A stretch of DNA of 64,000 nt from Orthonyx spaldingii (GCA_013397795.1 VZTJ01000580.1:363808-427807); one strand, 5' to 3'. Shown: positions 1-13,037, counted from the stretch's first letter. Notes: generated by a model from the letters alone, not told the origin. Numbers and translations: made by a program.

Positions 1-2099
1 CTGTGGAAAGACAAGACAGCTCAGGTTCATGGTTCAGCAGTGCTACATCCTGCCAGCACAGCAGGAAACACCAGATATCATTTTGAGCTAATTGTGCGGA
101 CCAGAGCAATGGTGTAAGAAGGTGAAGAGAGACCTGGCCTCAGGAAACTTGGACTCCATTTTCTGCCCTTCTACAGGCAGCTACCAAGTCCCAGCCAAGG
201 CACTGAGAAGGATTTAAGCCTCTTAGTTTGCCAGCAACAAAAGTTTGATGCCAAAGTAAGCATGAGGATGGGAGCTTTATCCATGTGTATAACCTCTGTG
301 GGATGATGCTCATGTGCAACCAGGATCGTGAACTGTGGAAATATTGAAAGGGATCTGTCAGAAGGACATGGCTGAAGAAACATGTATAGAACTAGTTGCA
401 GCCTGCTGTCTAAGAAAGCAAGCTGCATCCTCTGATGGCAAAAGCCCACTAAATTTCTCAAAGAGGCTTTAATGAAAAACCTTCTACCAGGATTAACAAA
501 TTCACTTTGCTGCAGAGATGCTCTGTGGACTTATTACCCAAATATCTGTCAAATACTCCTTCATATGCTCCAACAAGTTTCCTCCTTTTCTCTCATCACA
601 GCAAGAGGTCACTTCTCCCTTTCCTCTCTCCCAAACACTCCAAACCCTTAGTGCTGGGGTTTAACTATAAGCTTAGATCTGAGCAGCACACGACAGCAGT
701 AAACAGCAATGGGTGTCTGACTTGCCACAGCTCTTTTCTAGATACCTTCTGCTACTTTGCAGAGGGAAGGATTCCCAGCAGAAGATTTCACAGCACAGCT
801 CAGTAGCCAAGAGCTGTGTTCCAGCCCCAGAGGGTGGCTGCTGCAGCCCTCCAGATCCATAAATGCAGGCACAAAGGCTGACTTTTGGAGAAGGGGCAAC
901 ATGCAAGAGGAGGGTGAGTACAAAGACATGACACTTGCCACGTGCTTGTCTCACTTGCTTTGCGGAGTGCCCCAGTCTGTTACCTGGGGAAGATTTGGGG
1001 CTTTTGGACCATCTTCCCTTTCAAAAACTCCAAAGGGACATCGTAAGACAGAGGGCTGATTTAGTCCCTTGGTAATGGGGTTGCAGCACGACGATTAAAA
1101 ACGCATCCATGGCAGAGGGCTCGTGGTATGACTGTGGCTCCCCACTGGTGCACGGCCAATGCCTTTCACTGACTCACGGCCTTCCTCTTCCTGTTCTGAC
1201 CAGGTCAGAAGGTGAATCACCAAAATGACGAGAGGGGAGAAAAATAAAATCATTGCTCATCCATAGGTTTGGCTGCTGGTTTTTCAGAGCCAACGGGTTG
1301 GGTTGTGGAAGTCTGGGAGTGAAGACCAGGGTTGATTTCAAGTCCTGGAGCCTAACACAAAGAATGCCAGGGATTTCTGCAGAGAAAAAAACCCACTTCC
1401 TTGTGAGATTTAAACCTCAAGGCTGCAGTGCTTGTACAAGCCTGGCACGGAATCCTGCCTCAGCTTGGCTCTGCTGTTGATGGCAGTGTTTGTACTGACA
1501 GATCAAAATGGAGAGTCCAAGCGAAGACGAAAATGGCAGGGGATGAAACAGCAACAGTGGATAGCTGGGCCACATGACACTTCTGATCCTTCCCTACCTC
1601 CCATCACTGCTGCCTTACCAACTAAGTGTTCTCTCTTAGTCAGCCAAGCCATGGGAGAATGGCAGGGGCAGAGCCCTCAGAGGGGAAGAGCAGAAGGGCA
1701 AGAGTTAATGTTTGACAGCGCCTGAAGGCAGTCTGGTGATGCTGTTATCCCAGCACATGACAGGCGGCAAAGAGAAGAGGGAAAACTGTGCCAAAGTTGC
1801 ATCACAGACAAAGCAAAAGCTGGCTCCTCTACCAGGTTTGAAAGAACCCTGATAAATAGAGCTGATAGATGGTCTCCAGTGGTTCCTCACCCATATGAAA
1901 ATCCCTTTCCCTTTCTTGTCTGTCAGTCCCTATCCCATTCCCTGCCTCTTTCAGAGCTGGTGAGTCACTGTGCTCTTCACAGAAGGTTTAGTTCTTTGGC
2001 AGACAGCACCACTCACTCACGAGAGGTTTCTCAGGCAAGAGCATCATCTCATCAGCCTGTTTGCCTCTCTCCCCCTTTCATCTGTTGTTTGTTTTCCAT

Positions 2100-2290
2100 T
2101 CACACACAGAGAACACAACCCCTTGCCAGACCATTTGCATGTTTTGTAAGAGGTGACAGTGATGCAAATGTCAGGAAGTGCCTGTTGTCTATTATTTGTG
2201 CAACACGTTTTTCACCTCCGGGTTATTTACCTTACGTTATGTATTTACTTCTTCCCTATTCAGACCTTGGCCCAGAAATAAACTCAAAGG
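2100..2290. promoter_or_regulatory. Candidate regulatory element with paired POU octamers
   Basis: Two perfect octamer motifs lie in opposite orientation: ATTTGCAT at 2,133-2,140 and ATGCAAAT at 2,162-2,169. They form a 9 bp inverted repeat (2,132-2,140 and 2,162-2,170) with a 21 nt spacer. The octamer is the binding site of POU-domain factors such as Oct1 and Oct4. The flanks are AT-rich and continue to about 2,260. Function is inferred from motif arrangement only; conservation could not be measured. Confidence 0.3.
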
Positions 2291-2713
2291 GGATGTTTAA
2301 GAGCTGCAGGTGTGCCTGTGAATGGCTGGGGCAGAAGGAAGGGCTGAGCTGGTCTGGTTCTTTCTTTGCCACTAGCCCATTGCAGTGCTGTGGACAAACC
2401 CCTGTGTCCCCAAGAGGCGGTGGAGGAGAGGTGTGTTTGTACAGCTGCATGCACAGTGGAGAGCTGTGGTCTGCTCTCATCAGGAAAGCACTTGTTAAAC
2501 AGTGCAAGAGATTTTTCTGCCCCTTGGTGAAGGATTCCTCCTCAGTTTCCAAGAAGAATTCAGAGATATCCTTATCATTACAGGTCAAGTTCACAGCTGA
2601 GGCTGAGGATGCTGCAGGAACCTATTACGGAAACAATCAGCACAGCTCCAATGCCCCAATCAAAGCTGAGCAAACAGGAAAAATACAGCAGTCATCTGAA
2701 TGGAGAAGTAAAT

Positions 2714-2806
2714 TCCCATTTAAAGATGATGTATTCAAAGCCCAGTTACTATTAACGACACCTGTCGGTCATATGTTAGCCCTTATTAAACCATCTTTAA
2801 ATGGGA
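2714..2806. repeat. Inverted repeat, 15 bp perfect arms, 63 nt spacer
   Basis: The left arm at 2,714-2,728 (TCCCATTTAAAGATG) is perfectly complementary to the right arm at 2,792-2,806. Near the centre a small second hairpin exists: CGAC at 2,756-2,759 against GTCG at 2,764-2,767 around a 4 nt loop. Several further pairs fall between the two, so the whole segment reads as a roughly 93 nt imperfect palindrome. It lies inside the long open frame on the plus strand. It is not a transposon type I recognise; an ancient palindromic repeat or a structured RNA are both possible. Confidence 0.7.
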
Positions 2807-5800
2807 TTACCATTTGCAGTATGGCTGAATTGAAAGGGGAAAATGATGCAGTTTGGGCCTGGAAGACCCACTGGCAGAAAATTTTTCTTCCTGCAAGTCA
2901 TCAAAAAAAAAATCTTGCAACCCTGTGTCACATCACTGAAATCACAGAAGCCACAGTGAGTGGTTCACAAACCACGTCAAAGGTCTTCACTGAAGAAATC
3001 TATTAATAAGTTGTAAATTTACTGCTGGTTACCTCAAGAAACTTTGGAAATCAAGATGAAGATATGTAAGCAGATTGAAATATAAAATTCCCTACACCAG
3101 TCTGAAAACTAAATGAGTGTCTGTCAATTAGTCACAAGGCTTTGGTGGCAATGCAGGAGAAATTTATCATATTGGGGGGAAAAGTAACAAAGAACCTTGT
3201 CCCTTGTGCTACAGGTCCAGTAAAGTAAGGCCTTAGAATTAATTTACAGTGTAATTTTCAGTTCCCCTTGATTATCTTCCATTTCTATTTAACTTCATGA
3301 GGGCCCACAGTTACTACTACCTGAATTTAAAGACCTGCTTTCCTTTAGGAAGAGGCCCATCAGTCCCACTGCTACAGTGGGAATTAAATCTTCTTCACCA
3401 TAAACTTGGCCCATCCTTCAGAAGAAAAAAAAACCCTCAAGGTATAAAATGAGGAACTGCCATGGCCTACAAAACAATGAATGGCCTTAAAATCATCCAT
3501 CTTAATCCAAGAACTATTTTTCTGTGGGAGAGCATGAAAAACCATTTTATCTCCCAAACCAAATGAATAAGCCAAGATTTTCAGTAATGTAGGCCAGAGG
3601 GATTTTTGCATAAACTGAATTCTAAACTCAATTTTCAGCTTCTTTTTTTTGAGCACCTACTGACTCTGACTGCTATAGAGTACCACCCTGATGACAATAA
3701 TGATTTATATGGAATTTTTGCCAATAATGCAATGCAACCATCTTAAAACTCTTCACACATCCAGCAAAGTGATATGCAAGCCACGTGCAAGGATCACATT
3801 GCATCATCCACCAGGGCACAGCAAGCATCTCTGTGATGATGGAGGGCAACTGTTTGAACAGTGCACACTAATATTACACAACAGTTCAGAAAAGGAAGTG
3901 AAAATTTAATGATTGCATCTAATTGAAACTGCAGGAAGAATTTTGAGCAACAGACTTCAATTACTCAAGCTGGAACTTAATCAGAAGCCAAACAGAATGT
4001 GCTACCTGCTACACACGCATTCCAAATTTGGGCTGACTGAAAACACGAAGTATCAAGGATAATCTTGCAAACTTAATGGGAACTATGATTTTGTTTTCTT
4101 TTTTTTTTTTCCTTCCTTTTTTTATTTTCTGTTAAAGTCCACACTACCCCACAAAGATGTTAAGTGTATGTACAACAGATATGTTTGAGGAGTCAGGAAA
4201 GTTGTGTTGGTTGACACCAAGGCCTTTCTGGTGACGGGTGAAGGTGAGAAGGTTGCTTGGCTGACGGAGGACAGAGATGAACAAATCCTGCCAGGGAATG
4301 GAGTTTTTATGACAAGAAATCACACAGTGATGAGTCTCTGATATATGTGAACCTATAAACTCTCCTGGCTGAATATCCAACCTTTCACAGCCTCTGGCTA
4401 TTCCCAAGACAGAACTGCAGTGCTAAAAATGCAAGCATGCTGTTTTTGTGGAAGAGAGCTTCTGCAGACTGGGATAATGCAGTCCACAGCCTGGAGAAGA
4501 AGTGTCTGTTAGACTGTTGTTCAATCCACCCTTTTTTTCTGCAAAATCCTGTCAAGAGGTGGTTAAACCATTCAGGTGCGAAATAAGCAGGGTGAGTTCA
4601 GCTGAGGCTGCTCATCCACAGCAGCCAAAGGTCAGGAAAGACATTTCTGTACAGGCTGTGCTCAGAGTCAGGTACAAGAGCTGAGGACTCAGAGCTCACA
4701 GGGCATTAGTTGGATAAATTGCTCCTAATTTTTAAAAACCTGAGCCTGCATCCTGAGCAGAAGTTTATGGAGCTGGTTGCTTGTGCTCACTGATCAAGGC
4801 TACACTGCCCAGCACTGGGGGAGGTTAGAGAGCCAAGGAAAAATGGAAACCGTGGCTACACCTAAACAGGCATTCACATGTAGCACATATAAACTGCAGA
4901 AGCCTTTTGCTTTTATAGGGGGAATTTCTCTGAAGGGTTTAGCAACAGTTGCCCACAAAGTATTTATTAAAACGCTATGGCCAAGGACACTTCCTTATCA
5001 CATCGTGAATGGCCTCCCATAATATCTCAGTGTTTGCCTTTACCTTGCTGTAACTGGCTGGTAACCACTCCTTTGCATTATTACAAGCTGCTGCAGCCTC
5101 TGCCTTGTCCTGCAGTCACCAGTTGTGCCTGGCTGGCTGCAGCTGCTTGCAGGTCTGGCTGAGAAATGTGCAGAAGGAGAGAAAATGCTGAAGGTTTTAT
5201 GGACTGAGCACCATCCCTACCTCCCGAGGAGAGGGCTCATCCTGTCCCACGTGCTGTCGGGCTGTGGTCAGTCAGTTATCTGGGTTGTGCAACAGGCACG
5301 GCCGTTCCGGCAGATGGGCCTCACAGAAACCGAGTCACAAGTTTCATTTCCATTGCCCAAAGTGAGGAGCCTTTGTCTGTTTCAGCTAGTTTTTCTTTCC
5401 TCCCCCACGCTGGGGTAATCCCCTCTGAAGTCCAGAGAGTGATGGGGAGTTAATCTGCTGCTCCTCCAGGGGCCAGGGTGGCTGCCCACCCTCAGGAGGG
5501 TGAGGGGGACAGTGGCAGTGTCACCCAGCCAGGCTTTCCTGCCCTGCCACCTCCTTTCTCAATGGGGATGCAGCAGGACCACGGACCTTAACTCCCCCAC
5601 CCTTTCTGTTACAACCAAGGTGTTTTTCCAACATGGGAATACCAAAGCAGGACCTGAACAGCAAAGAGCTCCCTCTTCCCTTCTCCCTCACTCCTTCCCC
5701 AGCCCTCTCTGCAGCGCTGTGGTGGCCCTGGGGACATGCTGGGTCCCTCTGCCATAGTTTGTTTAAAGCTCAGTTCCTGTCAGCCAGCAGTTACAAAACA

Positions 5801-7086
5801 ATATCAAAGGTTTTTCTCGTTGGGTTGTTGGTGGGTTTTTTTTGGTTTTGTTTTTTGTTTTATTTCAATATTAAATTATTCTCGTTCTCTCAGAGTCACA
5901 GAGAAAAGCCTGAAAACCTGGCCCAGGGCTCCAGAACCAGACAAACAAATAAAACTTCATATTATACTGTATTTGCATGTCATTTGTAAGACAGCCTCAC
6001 CAGCATTTCAAGACTGGCAACACCACAGAGTTTTCATCTGTGGCTGGGAAGCACAAAGGCCAGCTCTCCAATAAGATTAAAGCCCTGGTGGTTTCTCAAG
6101 GTCGTATTCTGCATGACCCAAACATACTTATTAAATTGCCCTGCTTAGAAAAAGACAAAGTTGGGGCTTTTCTTCCCCAATTCAAATGCATGCTTGGAGA
6201 AGCACGTGGCTCTGAGCAGGTCACTGTCCCTGGCTTGCTGGTGATCCCAGAAAAGCTCCATGCAGGCAGTGGTCCACGCAGGGGGAGCCCATTCTCAGTT
6301 TCACAAACAGAACAGTCAGTTTCTAGAAGTGGGTCCTGCCCATACTCTGGTTTCCACCATGCCGACCCCACCAGCTGAATTTGGCCCACAGATTTGGCTT
6401 GGCCCCCTGCAGGTGTACCTGTCCATGCCCTCACATGCTGCCATGTCACAGCAGCTGCTCTAAGAAGTCCCATTTCCAAAGCAGCAATGCAGTCTGGAAA
6501 TCTGAGGGAGACAGATGAGGTAACACCAGCCCTGTTAGTGCTGGATATAGTTATAAAGCCAAAATCTAAGGGTGCAAGTGTTCAATGGAAATGAGAAGGT
6601 CTGCTCTCCAGCCTTGAGGACAATCGGCACCATTTAATCACACACACATTGCTGGCTTCTCTTCAGATCCCAGCTGCCTGATGGCCAAGTTCTGTGGCCT
6701 GCATCAAGCACAGAAATGGTTCAGAGCTCGCCAGCTTGGGGCAGGGACAGCCACAGCAGCTTCACAGCACGGGTAACAGAGCTCTTGTGTGAGGCCTGCC
6801 CATTCTTCCCTTTACTTCCATAAATGCAGCCTGGAAAATCACAGACACCTCAGGGCTCTTCGCGTTCAGCTGATTTCTGTGAGCTAGGTACACTTTTGGT
6901 TCTGGTCCACGTGAGTGCCCGTGGATCTATTGGCAAGCTCTCCTTCCACATCCCTTGCTCAGGTTTCTTTCAAGAGAAACCCAGGACAAAACCATGGGGC
7001 CTGTCAGGGGACACAGGGAACATTCCTGCATTGTGGACAGGGTGCCCACTCCAGTGAGGGCAGGACAGTAGGCATTCCTGAAGAAA

Positions 7087-7131
7087 CTAAGAGAGTCTTT
7101 TCTAACCTACTTAATTCTGTGATTCTGTGAT
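7087..7131 (+). mobile_element. CR1 LINE 3' end fragment
   Basis: A short stretch matches the 3' tail of avian CR1. A degenerate form of the usual line about rapid fading into 'cttttctaaccta' is followed by two tandem ATTCTGTG octamers at 7,114-7,129. CR1 elements end in such short octamer repeats rather than poly-A. Only the extreme 3' end is visible, as expected for 5'-truncated LINE insertions. The orientation is plus. Confidence 0.7.
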
Positions 7132-9276
7132 TTTAGTGAGGAAGAAACCTCGAAGGACCTTCCTGTGGTGAGGGCACTCTCATAGTGCAAAATATCGTCG
7201 GGAATATCCACCTATGGCAGGCATCAGGAGTAGGTCAGACAAACCTCTGCAGGAATGGCACAGAGAGGTAATCCTGCCACAATGACACTTTGAAAATGGT
7301 GTTACAGCACCCAGCTATCATGATCCCCATCCAGCTGCTCCATGAGTCCTACTGCAGCAAGGAATCTCCTCCTAGGAATCCACACCCCCCAGAACATCAG
7401 TCAGCATGCCCTCCTGCCTTTGGAAGATCCAGATCTTCTCTGGGCATAGGGAGCCAGCTTGCAAGGAAACAAAATCCATGGAAACAAAATTCTGCCTCTC
7501 CAGAGCCAAAACAGGGCTTTGCAATGCCACGTCCCACAAGTATTCCACAATCAATTTCATTTCTAAAGCTCTTGATCTCGCATGTCCCTAATGAGCTGGA
7601 GTCTAGGTGGGAGGTCTGAGAGCCACACTGTATTCAAAAGAGCAGAGAAAAGATCACATTAATGACCATGTTCCAGCCCTGGTTTTAATAAAGCATCAGG
7701 TATACTGGAAAGAACTTCTCCAGGCTTACCTGCCAAAAATATGCAGCAATTGCAAAATATTAAATACCTTTTCTGTATTAAAAAAAAAATCAGCTCCCAA
7801 ACTACAAGCCATAAAGAGAAACAAGAATCTGAACTGCTAAACAAGAAAGGGGAGGTTTGGACAAAAATAAACAATGACTGGCATTTAGGGAACTTAAACT
7901 GCATCAGAAAAAAACCCTCCTCATTTGCTCTGGCTTCTAATTTTTTCCATATTTTTGTCATTAGATGTTATTAAAGTACTACTGTTCCAGGGCTGGGTGA
8001 TGAAAGGCTGAGATATGATTCAGCCCCCTACGTTACATAAACAAACCCGGGTCGTTATGACATCCACTGAGATTTTATTTTATTTTTTTTTCTCCCTTCA
8101 TTCTTTTGAGTCCTTCACGGTACCACGCTGTGGAAGCTCCTTCAGGTGCCCAGATGCAGTTTCAGGCCAGTTCTTGGGCTGCTTGTGCAGCACAACGGGC
8201 CTGCAGCCAGCTGAACCCTTCCAAAAACCCTGGTTCAGCCTCCCCCTGAGCGGGCCACGGTGAAACTGCAATTTAGCAACCATTTAAAATGGGGTTTGAA
8301 CGGCAAGCCAGGAAGTGCCAGTTTAAAGTTAGCCTGGAGCCATTAATCAGCACTGGAGACAATGATGCCGGTGTGACCGGATGGGCTGACTTATGATTAG
8401 TTCAGATTTATCTGAGATATAACAAAAGGGTGTTCTGCTAGTTTAAAGAGTCTCTTTCCCTTTTCCTCTGGCGAAATCAAGACATTGTTTAGAGAGCCAG
8501 AGAGAACGCCGTTCAAAATTCTGAGGTCACTTCCGGAGATAAATTTAGTAGGGGGTATGACAAAACAAGGACCAAAAAATTTGATCTCTTCCATCATGGA
8601 AAAGTCTGGCATTTAGAAATGAACCACAGCCAGCTGAAATCAAGAGGAGAGCACCCACTGAACTGAGTGAGGCTTGTTTGGGACAGCATGGTGGCATTGG
8701 TGTTGGTTCAAGGGCAGATAAGTCCCCTAGGCCCTCCAAACACAGACATTTGAGTGTTAGCTCACATGTCTGCTACTACATCAAACACTCCCCACACAGT
8801 GAGAGACGTGAAAAGTGAGAAATCCACATAAAATATGCCTCCAAAGCCACCAGGATAATTCATGTGACTGCGAGAGTGACATTTCCACCCTGATGGCCTC
8901 CCAGAGGTGCAACCACAGCAGCCTGGCCCAAAGAGCTGTGCAGGGAAGGATGAGGGCAGCATTCCTGCTAGTGGGACATGCAGTCAGTCTATTCCTGACA
9001 TCCCTGAACACAAAATCAGATCAGCAATGCTTCCTCTGGAGGACACGAATGGCAAACAGTGCAGCTCCCCATGGAAGTGGCAGCAGAAGCCTCGCCATGT
9101 CACAAGGTGCCTCCTCTATAGGGTAATATTGTGGTGCAATAAATTATCTACCCCTCTGACTTTAATTATTGTATTTATTGCAATGATAACAAAAGAGAAG
9201 TAACACAGATTAAAATAAGTAAAAACCTCAGCTAATGCAACAACAGCATAAAAATGGTCATCTGGCTGCATAAAGT

Positions 9277-9305
9277 TTATATATATTTTTATATATATGT
9301 GTGTG
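9277..9305. repeat. TA-rich / TG microsatellite
   Basis: A short alternating purine-pyrimidine run: TATATA tracts around a T5 core, ending in TGTGTGTG. It is low complexity with no coding content. Confidence 0.8.
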
Positions 9306-11261
9306 CAACCACACTAAGGGATTCACTTTTCATTTTAATTGGGTGGCATGCTTATGGTATGAATGGTTCTTAGGAGTCTATAAGACAGCATCAAAAGATG
9401 TTTCATTTCATGCCACTCTCAGTTTGTAGAAACAGTATTCTGCAGCCTTTGGGCAGTTATTACTTCCAGGCCCTTGAACTGTTCTAAGAGCAACAACAAC
9501 AACAATAACAACAAAAAAGCCTAAAAGGTCTTGCTGACTGCAAAATGTTGGTGTCTGTTAAACCTGTGGTAGATCTTCTGGAGGCACTCAGTGTCGGAGT
9601 GGGTCCCCTTGTGCTGGGTCATGAGGAAACAAATGCAAAATGCAGATAAGTGCCACCTTACCCTCGCCTGTGGCTCTCCAGCCTGCAGGAAGGGATGTGG
9701 CTCTCAGACTGCCTTAGACTGTGGGTGGGCCACGCTGCCCTGTGGAAGTGTCAAAATCTCTCCCTGGATGACAAATGGAGCAGAGCCCAGCACTGAGCTG
9801 TTCTTTGAAATATCTGACTTTGGGTTAGTTGAACTTGGAACAGCCCTTGCCCGGTTCCTGTTCCAGACTCAGCTCACAGTGTGTACTGACTTTCAGGCAG
9901 CAGACTCCTGACTTCTAAACAACATTTCACTCTTCCACCTGAGGGCTCAACCCATCTCTTGTTGGCAGCAATGATCCCCTTTGACTCTCTGGCAGCTGCC
10001 CCAGTCACTGAGAGGACTGCAGAGGTTGCAGCAGGACCTAAGGAGTGACAACTTCCTGTGACCATCCTGTGGCATGGACTTTTCACTCACCATTAGGCCA
10101 ATTCTAGATGGAAACAACACTTCTCAGCCTTCATCCTTACCCCATCAGCATCAGCCTTTGCAAGACACACAGCCCTGCTGCCCAGTGTGACCCATGCTGG
10201 CTTTGTTACCTTCTCACTGCAGCATTTGAAATTCTCACAGTTTTCAGTAGATGGAGGAACAGATGAGCTGCGGAGTTGTTTGAAACATGTTAAGGGTTTT
10301 CCTGCTGACACAGCACAGCTGGATGCAGAAAACTGATCAGAAGATGCAGGAAAGAGCAAAACTCACTGCTATCCAGCAAACAGACCTGTGTACCCAACAG
10401 CCAGGTGAAAAGCAGCTTATGTTCCATTTTGTTTGGAAACTGCTTTCCTTCCACAGCAATGCAGAACACCAGACCAGCAGCACCCAAAGGACAATTCACT
10501 CTCTGGAAAACACAAGCAGGGTAGCCCAGCTAGCCCAGGGCAGGGAACCCCAGTTTGTAGCTGGAAGACCAGCACAAACCCCAAGGCTCCAGCTCTGCCC
10601 ATGCAGTGTAGGTTCTTCCATCTTGGTTCCAGTTCAATTTCTGCATGTCCTGTCCCAACCGTACCTTTGTGTCTCACACTTCCAGCAAGTCGGTGGTTTC
10701 ACAGGCTTGCCCCTCAGGAGGAGTTTACAGGGGGAGCAGAACTCCAGTGGTCAGCAGCTCCTGGGGGATGGGACACCCAAATGGTCAGTCAAGGCATAAG
10801 GAGCACTCCAACATTCCTGGGGGATGCTGCCCACTCCCCCTGTCCTCCTTCCCTCCTTCCCACCCTGCATCCCGAAGTTCCTTTCCTTGGGAAGGGCTTG
10901 CCCAGCACCGTTTGTTTTTTAAGGGAGTTTCTAGAAAACTCTCCTGCCTTTTTTTTTTTTTTTCTTCCTTAAAAACTATATCATGTCTGGTATTGTATTT
11001 CTGTTTTCCCGAGGAAAGAAGCCAAAAGAAGTAGGAAAAACAAATAATGTGTGGGAGAGTGTTTTTCTTTTCTCTCTTTTTTTTTTTTAACCTCTGTTCA
11101 AAGCCTCTTTCTGTTTGGCTCCAGCAGTTTTGTGACTACAATTCCCTTCTTTCCGATCTTTTTTTCCTATTATAATTCTATTGACTTTAAATGAGCTTGC
11201 TGAGTCCCTCAATATTTTCATATTTGTATTCTAAAAGCTCTGCTTTTCTTCTGACATGCTT

Positions 11262-11490
11262 ACTTTTTTCACATTTTTCTTTTCTTTTTCCCTTTTTCCT
11301 TTACTTTCCATCTTTCTTTCTTTTCTATTTATATCTCTTTTTTTCTTTTCTCTTTTCTCTCTTGTTTATTTTCACTTTTTTCTCTTTTATTTCTTTATTC
11401 TCGTTTCCTTCCTTCTTTATGTCTCACTTGCCTTGCCTTGCTTTCACTCCTTTTCTTTATCTTCCTCTCTTTTCATCTCCCCTTTAATTC
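11262..11490. repeat. Polypyrimidine low-complexity tract
   Basis: About 230 nt are almost entirely C and T (TTTTCT, CTTT and TTCC words), interrupted by a few A and G. Both open frames read through it are Phe/Ser/Leu-rich artefacts of this composition. It is probably a decayed microsatellite. Confidence 0.8.
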
Positions 11491-12959
11491 TTCTGAAAAT
11501 AAAGCTACCAGAGAATTAAGCAAATCATCTGTAGCAGTTGAGGAGATATCTCTGGGAAAACACTCACTGTGGAGCATGTTTGGTTCATTAAGCACTCTCA
11601 TCAGACACCTTGGCACAGAGCCACGTATTTATTTGGGAGAGGGGCAAAAAAACCATGCAGTGGGGAGACTTTTTGATTGTTGCTGTCATTAGTGGTAAAT
11701 TCATCTTTCTTGTCCCAGATCCCCACATGCTTTTAAACCATTATGGCATGTGGTTTCCAACCACGGATGAGAGATTGCTGAGGAATAATACCCCGGTCTG
11801 CTCAAAAATTAAAAACAAAGTGTTGTCTTTTCCCCCTTTCCCTCTTGGGTGATTGTGGTGAAGGCGAGTTCGTGCCCAGAGGCTGTGCCAGGGGTAATTC
11901 TCAGGTCTCTGTCTTTCAGAGATGTTTTCATCCCAACCTCTTCATATAGTGCTATTAGGTGTAAACCAGGGAGAAGGGGGTTGCACTGTCCCTAAGCAAA
12001 ACATACCTGGCATTTAGGACCCCTTTCTCAGCTCATCCCAAGGCTGCACGAGGAGTTGTTTTAATCACACAGTCATCCCACAAAACAAAACTTCATCTTG
12101 AAATTATCTTGTCATTTTACCAGAAAGCTGGTGTGGGGGAAGGGGGGAAACTAAAACCTGCCTAGCACCCCACCAACCTACACCCCATAGACAGAGAGAA
12201 TACAGAGTACTAATTTCAAGGGGCTTTCACTTTGAAGAGTGGCCATGGCTTTCTCAGTCCTTACCAGAGAAAGCTATTTAATAAACAGCAAGGATTTCAC
12301 ATGCTCCATCTCTCTGTGAGCACTTCACACCCATGTTCAGAACTTTGGGGAGCACAGAAAACTGACTCCAGAGCAGTCAGAAACCTCTCAAGGCAGAGGA
12401 GCAGTGTGAACACACCACAGCCAAAAAAAATCTGCCGCCCTAGCCTGTGCAGACTGTGTGTGCTTTCACTTTCTCGGGGTGTTTAAACGTCTTTAAAAGA
12501 TTGCTAGAGGAAAAGAAGCAATTATTCCAGCACATAATTAGAGGACAGGTTTTGTGCTTTCCCACCCTGCTTGCTTTCTCTCTCCCACTGGCAAACTCGG
12601 AGCTGTTAAGTTACTTTTTTAGACAAAACTCATCCTCCTCAGCTCCTTCCACGGTGAAGAGCTGCTGTGTTTTTCACAGGCAGCTCTGTGCTCGGAGCTT
12701 TTAAAGGGTTTCTAATCCTGGAAGGCCGTCTGACATCACCCTGCTTCTTGTCTGCTGATGTTTCATACAAGCCTCACATTTCCTTAATGTTTTTCAGAGC
12801 CACCAATTACTGCAGCAATCTTGTGTTTATGTTCTGGTTTTGTGCTTTTTTTTTTCCCTTTCCCCAGATGCTTTCCTGGCTTGTGTCCCAACAGGCTGCT
12901 CTCTCTTAGGCATGTTTTGTGCCAAGGGTTAAGCTGGACCAGCTTGTTACAAAAGAAGG

Positions 12960-13037
12960 AAAAAAAAAAAAAAAAACCCAAAGAAGTGGGAGGGAGGAGG
13001 TTGGTTGGTTGGTTGTTTTGTTTTGTTTTTTTTTTTT
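12960..13037. repeat. Composite A-run, GGTT and GTTTT microsatellite
   Basis: An A run of about 17 (12,960-12,976) is followed by a purine-rich spacer, about four GGTT units (13,000-13,014), GTTTT units (13,015-13,028), and a T run to about 13,037. It sits directly upstream of the promoter-like element at 13.14 kb. The A run on the left and T run on the right could pair. Confidence 0.8.

Larger units (their letters stand above)
1726..3006 (+). other. Unusually long open frame of unknown status
   Basis: One reading frame stays open from 1,726 to a TAA at 3,004-3,006, about 426 codons. It opens just after an in-frame TGA at 1,723-1,725; before that the same frame is open back to a TAA at 1,411. 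The first in-frame ATG is only at 2,239, giving about 255 codons; a start at 1,879 would be GTG and is not expected in a vertebrate. The translation is rich in Ser, Cys, His and Leu, with no signal peptide, membrane segment or domain that I recognise. It contains a POU octamer pair (2,132-2,170) and a perfect inverted repeat (2,714-2,806), which suits regulatory DNA better than protein. A chance frame is the likeliest explanation; a lineage-specific or lncRNA-encoded ORF is possible. Confidence 0.15.
1..7080. other. Gene-poor stretch, no exon recognised
   Basis: I see no convincing exon, RNA gene or intact transposon here. The content is unique-looking sequence with a T-rich tract near 4,090-4,135 and a G/T-rich tract at 5,821-5,866. 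Motif-dense segments at 2,100-2,290 and 2,700-2,830 are listed separately. An ATTTGCAT octamer lies at 5,971-5,978. Open frames in this block are listed only where their length is unusual. The translations show no domain I recognise and no plausible exon chain with splice sites. Confidence 0.6.

Noticed and set aside
1879..3006. Calling the 375-codon open frame a gene starting at 1,879
   Set aside because: The first codon there is GTG, not ATG; the first ATG is at 2,239. No domain is recognisable, so I listed only the open frame with low confidence.
3364..3382. 8 bp hairpin TCCCACTG / CAGTGGGA
   Set aside because: Too short to be significant.
11191..11519. Phe/Ser/Leu-rich open frames as a membrane protein
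   Set aside because: They are read straight through a polypyrimidine low-complexity tract.
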